NCBI GenBank assembly: GCA_033557675.1
Contig: JAWQRM010000238.1
Span: 1-25,842, forward strand
Reading direction: 5' to 3'
Length of the DNA: 25,842 bases
From: Coptodactyla brooksi
Taxonomy: Eukaryota > Arthropoda > Insecta > Coleoptera > Scarabaeidae
Below the pieces are notes generated by a model. It was not told the DNA's origin. It searched no databases and was given only the letters and a program-made list of their open reading frames with translations. Position numbers and translations under genes: made by a program. Shown piece after piece: positions 1 to 11,200 of the stretch; the first letter of the stretch is position 1; the number at the start of each line of letters is the position of its first letter.

Positions 1-1020
1 ATATAACCTTGTAAAGACTTCTGAAGATGGTTATTTAATCGAAACTACTTAAACCAAATTATACATTAATACAATTAGAAGAGTATTATTTCCACATTAC
101 CCCTTTTTGATTTATGGTACCTGGCTATAAACGGATAAACAATGAAATGTTTTAATTTGAATTAAAAGTTTCTTTCCAAATCTAACGATTATCGTATACA
201 GATTTGGAAAATCTTTGCTAGCACATAGAAGGAGAGCCATGTGAGTGTGAGTAGGTAGCGCGCAGTATCCACAATTATTCAACTTCAAAAAAGAAACCTG
301 AGCATGTTAGATATGAATTTGACGAAGAAAATTGTTCAATTCTTTTTCTTTGATTGCATAGTATTATGTAGGATGAGAGATAGAAAAGAGAATACTAACT
401 TATAATTAGTTTACATTGTGTAAAATATTGTAAATTAACTTAAAACGACCAATTTTATTTATTTCTGTTCAAATCCTTAAATGCCTAAAACTTCAATCTT
501 ACAAAAATAAGATTATTCTAAAATAAAACATCTCATATCTGGAAATATTAGTTATTTAATAAAATTAAATAAGCCGAAGAAATTTCTTCTCATCATGAAG
601 CATTTGTAGCGTAACATTTTGACAAGGTCGAATAATTTTTATTTTGAACCTCACTCAATTTATTAGCTTGTTTACAATGTCGAAAAATTATTTCTTTAAT
701 AATAATAAACAATAAATCTGGCAATCTAGAGTGTTTTCTCAGGAAAAATCTCTTGCGTAGTTCCCACTTTAATACAGCATAATTTATTGTATTTCGAAAT
801 GCTATCATATCCATAACTATCCTATCATGCACACCAATTTCAAATGATTTGTCTGCAAACAGAGAAACTACTCCGTCGATGTTTTAATCGAGTTTCAATT
901 GGAATTGTGCTTCACGAATTTGCAAATGGGATTTTTGGCGAACTGTTGCACAACCTAGAAAAAAATTGTTTGATGCCGAGAAATTATTAATTAATTGAGT
1001 ACGTATGGTAGAATTAAGGA
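1..1020. other. AT-rich non-coding sequence, nothing assigned
   Basis: This lies 3' of the last recognised l(2)gl exon, so it is either the last intron or 3' flank. A 79-codon minus-strand open frame (832-593) has no recognisable motif and is probably chance. I could not find a convincing final l(2)gl exon here. Confidence 0.5.
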
Positions 1021-1029
1021 AACGCGGTA

Positions 1030-1495
1030 CGGCTTGGAAGTATGTAAAGGTCCATACAAACTACGTTCAAAGAGCACATGGCTCGCTTAAAGTACGGTCA
1101 CATGGAAAAATCTAGGATAGCCAAGTATGATTTTAAAGGTAACTATAACATAAGTGTAGATAACGTAAAATTACTTAGAGATGTATTCAACAATAGATCC
1201 TTGGATGCATTTGAAAGTTTAGAAATTATCAAATCTAGAAATAGACTTAATAAAGTTAGAGGAGCTAATGCCACACATGGTACAATAAAGGAAAAATTGT
1301 ATGGATTGGCATAAATCATTTGTAAAGCATAGAGATTAGTTTCTATCCTTAGATTAATAACAGGGAAGGGAAATGCTATACAGGGAGGAATTATGTGAGC
1401 AAAGGGTGCGGGTAGGGTAAGGAATAGGTAAGGAACTCTCGAAGAAAAGTACTCTTGACTTTTAGTGTAGTGATGACAATTGTTTTATCTTTGTT
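1030..1495 (+). mobile_element. Penelope-like element fragment, GIY-YIG endonuclease tail (copy P1)
   Basis: Seen: an open frame that reads YGHMEKSRIAKYDFKGNYNI, then DNVKLLRDV, LDAFESLEIIK and NRLNKVRG, ending at a stop at 1312-1314. The pattern of a K-S-x-I-A helix, a (G)N-x-I turn, V-K-(I/L)-L, an E-S-L-x-I helix and a final N resembles the C-terminal half of the GIY-YIG domain of Penelope-like retroelements; that assignment is inference. The GIY-YIG core and the reverse transcriptase are not present. The same DNA recurs at 5620-6240, and in pieces at 5050-5290. A G-rich 3' segment (1365-1430) is also shared. Another transposon class with a similar tail cannot be excluded. Confidence 0.55.
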
Positions 1496-1961
1496 ACAAA
1501 TCCAAAACAAACATTTTGACTGAAAGTGAATCCAGAAAGCTTATTTATTTACAAGTTATTTATTAACTGACCCATGATATTGGACTCCCTCCATCTCTTC
1601 CAATTTTCAGCAATTGTGTAGTGCGACTGTAATTTAAATACCCAATCTTTATACAGTGTTAACTGTGCAATTTACTATAATATATATCTCTCAAGCTTCG
1701 TTTCGATATCTCTAAAAATTCCAGAGATATTTACTTGGTTCCACACATTTCCCCAACACTGTATATTACATTTAATAAACAAATTAGAGATAAAACTTTC
1801 AATTGTGACTTTCAATTAAGGTATTATCGTTATTTCTTTTTTTTTTTCATTAAATTACGTTTGAGTGAAAGTCTTTGATTCTAAAACCTTCAAGTATACC
1901 TCTCACGCTTTAAATAATTTAAAAACCAATCTAAAAAGTAAGAAGGAAAATTTCAACTGAC
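1496..1961. other. AT-rich non-coding sequence 3' of window exon 12
   Basis: No gene seen. It contains a T-rich tract near 1838-1848 and the in-frame stop (1903-1905) that would end l(2)gl if the exon 12 donor were not used. Confidence 0.5.
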
Positions 1962-2211
1962 CTTCGTGTGTTTCTGTTACGTTGTTCGTCGTAACGGTAG
2001 TAGTAGAATTTGACGTCACAACTTCACCGGACTGGTTTGCAGTGACCGTCGTAATGACCGTTTTGGTAATTGCGACTCCCGATAGACGGTTCGCTAATTC
2101 TTCACCCGAACCTATGTGATCTTTGACGCTGTCGATGGTAATATCGCCAACGCTACTAGACACAGTCACATTGTGCAGCGTATCATCCCCGTTCTCCCTC
2201 ACTTCCTCGGT
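1962..2211 (-). CDS. l(2)gl: l(2)gl window exon 12: conserved C-terminal region
   Basis: Encodes partial residues 967-1049. The acceptor is ACTTACAG; the donor is GAAG|GTCAGT, leaving one base. It contains LHNVTVSSSVGDITIDSVKDH and GEELANRLSGV, the conserved Lgl tail, followed by a Thr/Val-rich run (TVITTVTA, STTTVTTNNVTE). The upstream intron is 4.9 kb. The next exon was not found. If the donor is ignored, the frame runs on for 20 more codons to a stop at 1903-1905. Confidence 0.92.
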
Positions 2212-5200
2212 CTGTAAGTAGAAGATGCAAACGAGACAAATCAGAGGTTAAACAAATTAGATGATTAGAGAAAGATAGAGATACACACATATACGTGTAT
2301 GTGTGTAGAAGAACAAAGAGGGTTTCGCTATAGATTAGATAACAACCATCCAAACAAAGTACAGCTACATGCACAGCACACTGTTACAGTTATCTTAGTT
2401 ATTATTTTTCATTAATAATTTACAACACTTACTACTGGGCAAAAAGATAAGTAGTATTGCTCGTACATGCAGGTTTCTGTAAACTTTAATACATCTATTT
2501 ACCTTTGTTCTGTACCTCGAAAATAATTTTTAACGGTACAATTTGCTTACACAATTGCTCCTAGAATACGTTTCTCGAAAATAAAAATTAGCGCCGTTCA
2601 TTAATTATTTGTTATTTAAGGGTTAATAATAAAACCAAATTTGCTTGTGATTAAAATTATAATTATATTTTAACAACTAATTGCACATAATCAAATAATA
2701 GTATGTAATTAATTAACAAGTTATTACAAGTTGCAATAATAAAGCTCTAGGTTAATTTTTAAAATAAACGGTTTGAAAATAAAATAAAAATGGTAATAAT
2801 AAAATCAAAGGGCCATTCCAATAAAATTTTATCATAATTTACCATATTAAAGTATACTGGTTATTATATGGATAATTATACCTAATACTGAATTTGCACT
2901 TTTTGTCAATTGACATCGTTTAGTGAGATATATTTCTCATGATACAAAATATTCCAGATCGCATCATCCCCTTGCTGGTCAAGCCAAAAGGTTCTGCAAA
3001 AACAACAACACAATAAAAATTGTTGATAACTTGAATCTACTTGGATTTTGAAATATTAAGTAGTCTTTTGAAAACTGAAATGTATGGTTTGCTTTAGAAG
3101 GAAATCACGACACAAACTAATAATATAATAATATAAGCTATAAAAGACAACTTTAAACACTATTTTCTAGTCAAAAATGTAGAAACCAAAGTTTAAAATT
3201 AACCGAGAAATTACTTTTATTAGACCTCCATGATCAGGGATATAGAAGGCTATTGATTGCTGATTAAATGTTGTGTTGTTTTTGTATTTAAAACATTCTA
3301 TGTGTTTCTATGCTAATGTTCAGGTCGCTTGTATGAAATTACTTATTTCATAAGTGGGCGAAATGTTTAAGATAAAAATAGCAAATTCATAAAAGTAAAT
3401 GAACTTTTGAAAAATGATCTTTAAAAGTTAATTTGTAGCAAAAGAATGTTTAAGAGGCTCAGTGAGATATTTTATTAGATCCCAGAATTCATTGCTTTGT
3501 GAAAGACCTTAAAGCAAAGATTATTATACTTGGATCAACGGATCTTTATGTGTGCATCATAAATTGTTGAACAAAGTTCAGACATAATTTAGATATGTTC
3601 ATAAAACAATTTCCAAATACGTGTAAAATAAAAACAAAAATTATGTGCAGCAATCGTATGTTTGTATTTTATATGGTACTGAGTATCGTTTTAGTTTTTA
3701 TCAAATCAGTCTTTGTTAATTTTTCGTGTTTACATTTGAATTGTATTATTTGCCTATCCCATTTGGAGACATTTAGTGCGTTTTATTATGTTTCAGATAT
3801 TCATTACTTTGTGAAAGATCTTAAAGCAAAGATGTGTCATAAATTGCTGAACAAAGTTCAGACATAATTTAGATATGTTCGTAAAACAATTTCCGAATAA
3901 TACATGTAAAATAAAGACAAATGTTACATTGTATTTGGTAACATTTTTCTTTATTAAATCACTTCGTGTTAATTTTTCGTATTTACATTTGAGTTGTATT
4001 ATTTGCCCATCTCATTTGGGGACATTTAGTGCGTTATGAGTTCACGTTACATTTTTGTTTAAACTTACTAAAGAATGAAAGGAAAATTTAAATTTGTAGG
4101 CACGAAACCTTGTGGCCAAATCTTAATCCCTATTTTACAGCAGAAAAGGACATCAGCAGTGCTTTGATTTCTCTTAAGTCTGGTCAGCAGGTAAATTTTA
4201 GTTTTATTATTAGATTTTGTAATCTGTAATGTGAAATCATTTTGCACAAGATTGCTGATGCATTGAAAGGGAGTTTGCGAACTGTTACATACATTAAAAT
4301 TGACAGTAATAGAAATAAAGTGTATTCTACTTCTCTGGAAAATCTAGGCCATGCAATAAGTAGGAAATGATTTGTACACATGCAAAAACAAGTAGCTATA
4401 GAAAACACATCAATGAACATAGTTAGGGGATGAAAAAGTGGTAGATATCTAGAATGAAGATTTACAAAAATATACACAGAATTATTACAGAATTTGCAAC
4501 AGCTCGTCATATTAAGAAGATAATTAAGGAATGATATGTAGGAAATAGAAAAAGATTTGCTTTTGCCGACTTGTTTCTTTCTTTTTTATAAATTCTAATT
4601 TGCACTTGTTAGATTAGGTATCAATTCAATGTAAAAGCAAATAGTTTAATATATACAGGTTGTGTTAAATTATTCTGGTTTTAACATTGTTTCTAAATTA
4701 TATCAGGTAATATGTATAATACTAATTTGGACAACATTCTTTAGTTTTGTAAGAAACATTATGTTGAAGTATACACGACCATTTGGTTCTATTGACCGTA
4801 TGAGTACCTGTATTTTTAGGAATTGGTACCTGTGTGAACCTGTATTAGTGCCTGCCTGTGGCTGTTTGTTGCAAATATGGATGAATTTGATGATTTGTAA
4901 TTTATTTGCATTTGTAATGCAAGAAAAAGATATGTTCAATGTTTCATGCAAGAAAAAGAAAAAAGCATTTGTCTACGTAACAAAGTCAAGTGTAACAATA
5001 TTAACTGCTTCTTAATTGCTTTGAACAACCAACTATGCAGAAGGAAATTTGCATAATATGGCAATTTGTAAAGGGTTAGAAATTAATCTCTATCACACAT
5101 TACCAGCTCATACGTTTTCATTATTTTACTATACCTAGTCTAGTAAGCTATATAAAGGACTAAACAGCATTAGCCATCTGACTTTATTAAGCCTATTCCT

Positions 5201-8200
5201 ACATTTGCTATTTTCTAAGCTTTCAAACGCATCCAACAATCTATTAGCTTACAAAAACATACTTTTTATCATAATCATTATAACCTACTTCCTATATTGA
5301 CTTGTTTATTTTATCTATTGGATTACCTAACAATGTTTTCAAGGTATACCGCATAAGGAACACAACTACGATTAATGGACATCTTATGAACCTAGTAGGT
5401 AAGTTAATTCATCCCTGTAAATGTAAAAACACAATTGTATGATACCACGTTTTTAAAGAACAACATGTTGGAAAATAAAATTTGCCACCTTTCTCTTCCT
5501 CAAGAGTCTTCCAAAGATTTTCAATAAAGCGGACACGACATTAGTTTTTCAGTTTTGTAATAGGTTAAAAATATCGTTTGTTGGCTAATCCAGAAGGTAA
5601 AATAGATATGTTGAAAAAAGTATATCAAGGTCCTTACAAACTATGTTTGAACCTAGCACATAGCTCACTTAAAAATCTATCATGGCAACCATAGGATAAG
5701 TGTAGATAACATAAAATTACTTAGAAATGTATCCAACAACAGATTCTTAGAAGTTTTTGAAAGTCTACAAATTATCACATGCAGGAATAGACTTAATAAC
5801 ATTAGAGGGGCTAATGCAATTTATCTCTGCATAAATTAATAGACCAGATATGGTACAATAAAGGAAACATTGTATGGATTGGCAATTTGTAAAGCATAGA
5901 GATTAGCTTCTATTCTTAGACTAGTAATGGGGGAGGGAAAAGTTATACGGGGAGGACGTATGTAGGCAAGGGGTGAGGGTAAGATAAGGAAATGTTTAAT
6001 TACTTTCTAATTTGTTCTGCCCAAGCAATTAGGCATCCCCATTTTTTAATATAAAAGACGAGGGCAGGAAACGCTATTTGGGAAAGAATTGCGTAAGCAA
6101 GGAGCGGGGGTAAGATAAGGTATTGCTTAATTGCCTTCTAATTAGATGAGCTAAAACAATTAAGAAGCAATTAGGCATTGTTGGTGAATATTTAGTGGTA
6201 TTTTTTAGTTTTGGAGTAGTAGTGACAATTGTTTAACTTTACTTTCATCTCGTGACATAACAGATATGGAACATAGTGCCATATAGAATACAACTCGCAA
6301 GAAGAGGTTGCTGCTGAGCCATCTCCAAGAGACAAAAGAAAACATTCAAAAAACGAAGATGGGAGCAGATGAATGACAAAACTGACCAGATTAATATATG
6401 TATATGTTGTACTAAAGTAACAGGTAGAAGTACCATCAGCAATGCTAAACAGCTGACCCACTTCTTTTCTATATTAATGCTTATGGGAATAATAAACCGT
6501 TCTTCTTATGACGATTAATGGAGCAATGGGGCAAGAACTGAGCATGTTGGATGTGAGTCAAACAATTTAAGAATTTGAGACGTCGTATTCACTTTAATAA
6601 CAATGAAGATGTAACGGAATATACCACAGATAGGTACTTTAAAGATCTATCCCAATTTATTGAAAAATTTCTGAGAATTTCACACCAAAATTCAATATTT
6701 AATAGACAAGACAATGGTACTTAAAGAGAGCTTAAGTTGTAGTAAAAGTTTATAAACAAAACAAAAGTGTATAAGAATATATTTCAAACTTATGTATATA
6801 TTCAAATGTATATGTATAACCCTACATCAACAAAAAACATGAAAAAATAATGTACAGGATTTTCTAGTTCATAAAATAAAACACTATTATTGTTCTTGTT
6901 CAGTGATCTAGTTCAGAGTTACCAAAAGTAATTAAATATAGGCATTTCCATACATTATTTAAACAACGAGGAAGAATTCGTCACTTTATATTCGATAAAA
7001 GTTTAGTAGAATGACCCAGTGTAATACAATGCTGATACGACAAATGTCCGTAACACCATAGACAATCTGACAGAACTCAATAAAATCAGGTAATAGCAAT
7101 AAATACTGAGAATATCAACGAACCTTGTCCGCAACACTACTCTCTTTGCTTTCGGCGTTGCCGTTCACCAGCAAGATTGAAGCGGCTTGTTCATCTTCTC
7201 TCGTTTCTTCCTCGCCATCAACGGAGGTAGTCTCCATGGTCGGCTCGATTTTCTTATCTTTTATGGACAGATAGCATCTCGCGGATGTTATCTTTGTTGC
7301 TGACAGAGAAATTCTTTGTAGTTCGGAAGACGAGTGGAAATACAATGCTTCGCCGTCCCTTGTAAATACTAACGACGATATACCACTGAAAAAATAAATG
7401 GCAATGTTTATGATTTGGACTGGTTCTGCACTATTCTTTATAAATGAATACAGAAATGTACATACTTGATATCTTCCCGACGAACCGCGGCTGCGTTCAA
7501 CTGCCTTTTAAGATCGGGAATACTTAGCACAAGGCAATCTCCCAGATTCGTCAAACACAACAAATCGGTTTCCGTATGATTCGTATTTGTATCTGATGAA
7601 GTACATGAGAAGTTTGCAAATGACATTCTTCTCACCCTAGCACCTATTAAAGAAAACAATATGATACACATGGATAAATCACTAAAAACCAAATACTAAA
7701 GATGTAATTTTTTACAGTATAAACTACATTTAAAAATAAGATCAACAATGTAACTGATTGTAATATCGACATTAATTGACCTTATGCAAAATCAATTAAT
7801 GTGTGTTTATATCGTTGGATCAATGGATCTTTGACAAAGATATACTACTAAAAGAATTTCCAAACAATACTGTATGACAGAACAGAAAGAATAAGACGGA
7901 ATTTATGTACTTCAGTAACATGTTTTGCATTTTGTGCATGTGCCGTTTAGTTATGTTTTAGTCTTTATATCAGTTTTTATTAAATTTCGCAGTTCTTATT
8001 TCAGTTATAATATCTGAACGTTCCATTTGGAGGTAGTTAGAGCATTATAAATTCGGGTTAGTTCTTTGTTAAACTAACTTCAAAATGTCAGGAAAATGTT
8101 TAAATTTGCAGCCATGAAACCTTGTTGAAATCCTACTGATTATTTTACGGCAGAAAGAGATAGACAGAAAGTGGTTCTCTAATTTCTCTTAACGCTTGTT

Positions 8201-11200
8201 AATAAGTAAATTCTAGTTTTATTATTAGATTTCCTAATTCATGTAATATCATTTTGCAGAGAGTTGCGGATGATTTGAAATTAAGTTTACAAACTTATAA
8301 GCGACAAAAATTGACGGTGATAGAAATAAGTTGATTTGAGGAGTTCTACTCCTGCAAAATCTATTTTACAATTTATATGTGGCAAGTGAGTATGTTAGTT
8401 CTTCTTTTATAGAACATTAAGCTTTATGTAATTTTAGAAAAGCATGTTTTAATTAAATCATTGAAGGAAGAATTACGTCAATAGTCAGCTTTAAATTTTA
8501 GTTATGGTTCCTTAGGTATACTTATCTTTAACATTAACATGTACTTAACGAGATATGGATTTTCAATTGAAAATAGAAAATATTTCATTATATTTAATGC
8601 TAGGCAAAATAGCGGTTAATTAAAATAGCGTATTGCATAACATGCATGATTACTGTACAATATGAAATCTAAATTATTTCATTATTATGGAGATATGAAT
8701 GCAGAAATATTTACCAAGTGGTTAGAGACAAACTTATACCAAACTTAGACGAACCTAGTTTAATTGTCATGAACAGCACTTCATACCACAACAGTGAATT
8801 GGAAAAACCGCTATTTTCATCATGGAAAAATGCCCAAGTAGCTGGGTGATCAGATAAAAATAATGTTGCCTATGATCAAACCATATTAAAATCAGTGCTT
8901 TGGAAACTTTCAGCATTACAAAGAAAACCTAATGAATGTGAAATAGACCAACTCTTACAAGAAGACCACCATGAAGTGTTACAGGGATCAAAAAGTGATA
9001 AGATAGAAATAAGTTGATTTGAGGAGTTCTACTTCTGGAAAATCTATTTTGCAATTTGTATGTGGCAAGTGAGCATATTAGTTCTTCTTTTATAGAACAT
9101 TAAGCTTTATTTAATTTTAGAAAAACATGTTACAATTAAATCATTGAAGGAAGAATTACGTCATTAGTCAGCTTTAAATTTTAGTTATGGTTCTTTAGGT
9201 ATACTTGTAAATATGCAGAATGCAGCTTTATAGAAATGAACACCAGAAGTAAGGTTTGCAAAACTCCGTCCTAGTGAAAAGGTTATTAAGCAATGGTATG
9301 AACAAGATAGAATATAGTGATAGTAATACTAACTCCACTTCAGGCGATTACGTCTCAATCATTACTATATGTTTTTTATTTTTCAATTTAACAAAATTTA
9401 AACTTAAAATTAGATTAATTAAAAATTAAACTTTTTTAGCAGTTGTACTTAAACAGATGATACAAATGAACTTAAACAGATGATGCAATGATGTAAATTT
9501 AAAAGTGAAATTAGATATTTAAATCAAATTAAATTTACTATTATTATAAAATTTTAAATATTAAACTATGATTAGGTACCCTATTATAAAAAATGTGGAA
9601 AGTTATGTTAGAGTGGTAGTAATGTCTTTGAAATTTCAAACTTAGTGTGCTCTGTAAGTGATTCACAATTAATTGTATCGAATTTACTAGTTTCTATATC
9701 ATTCTAGTCAAATATCTCAAGAGAGTTAGAATGTTTGTGAGTTATAATTCAATAGAAAAAATCGGATATAATCAGATATTAAAATTATTTATATGTTTAT
9801 AATACTTAACTTTATTATTGTATAAATTGTATTTGAAAGTAACGTACTAGTTAAAGTGTATGGATCAGCTCTAAAATATGCACACTTTCATTGCAATTTA
9901 AAAATGAAATAAGTTGTAGCCATACATATTAAAGCTTGTGTATCACTTTTCCGGACAACGATTGCATTTGCCAGTAGTCATCCTCAAATGTGGTAAATAA
10001 ATTTAATTTCAACTTAGTTGTTTATTTAAAGCTTATCTAATGTAAATTGAAAATTTTTGTTTATTAAGTGAAATAAAATAATTTCCAATGATAGTTTCCT
10101 AATAATAAAATATTGAAAATATACTTAATCTTTATATAAAAACTAATTATATATTCAAATTAGATTTAACCTTTCGAGGTAAAATTAAATTTTTACATCT
10201 TGTGCATCAGGGTTTATTAAATAATAATTATATATATTTCGATTTTCTCCAATGTTTAATCTTCAAAACATGAAGAAGTCTTTTTAAATTTATCTAGTTT
10301 TTTAAGAAATAAATTTACTTTAGTTCATTATTAATAATCGAAATAATTATTTATTTTATATTAATATAATTAATGGTTTTAGAATTCGTAATAGTAAATA
10401 GTGCATTTTGTATATTAATATAATTAGTTCACGTCTTAAGGGATAAGTTAAAATTAAATTTGATATCGTTTTGGTTTATCTAACAAACCTTGTTAACAGA
10501 TCTCTGTTTTCTCAGAGTTTTGAACAGTGCGAGTGACATTTCTTTTGTTAACGCTATGTTATAACACATTTTCTATAAATTAATTTATATATAATTTAAA
10601 TTTTTTTATTAAAAATACTTATTTAAGAGGAAAATTGAAGTAATACTGATAAAACTTGTATAATTTTATTAAAAACAGACCCTGTTTATTCGTTTGAAAA
10701 TAAGGAGAAAGAGAATAATGGTCCATGTATAACAGATGATGCCAATATAATAAAGGATGTCTCAACCAGGGGTCCAGATTTAAATGTTGCGCCATTTTTG
10801 TTTTCTGGAGCATACAGCACTTGCAATATGACAGTCGCAACATATGTTCATGTAACATGTATTCGGATTATTAGTTGTGGAGCGCTACATACAGAATATT
10901 TGCTAGACAAGATATGTATTTCAATGAATCGTGTTATGCCATAAGACAATTAATAAAATAACATCTGGAGTTTGATGTTTGGATTACTGGATGTTCAGAT
11001 TAAAGGGATTAAAGTCTATTAATATGCACTATACAAGGAGTTTCGTGCAAATATGTATTATAAGATTATGCTTACCCTCATGTGCTGTCAGCTTATATTT
11101 ACAGTACGGTTTCAGCGATGGTAGCGTGAATATTTTGAATTGTTCTTCTGAGGCTATGACAACGCGGTGAGGTTGCGTGGGATCAGGAAGACTGGCGAGT

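Noticed and set aside
4184..4510. 108-codon minus-strand open frame
   Set aside because: Overlaps repeat copy R1, shows no recognisable domain, and the corresponding frame is not kept in copy R2.
4662..5015. 117-codon plus-strand open frame
   Set aside because: No motif, hydrophobic runs and Lys runs typical of chance AT-rich frames; lies in an l(2)gl intron on the opposite strand with a competing frame antisense to it.
302..6560. Short match AGCATGTTRGATRTGA at 302 and 6541
   Set aside because: Only about 18-20 bp of similarity with no clear extension; too short to call a repeat by eye.
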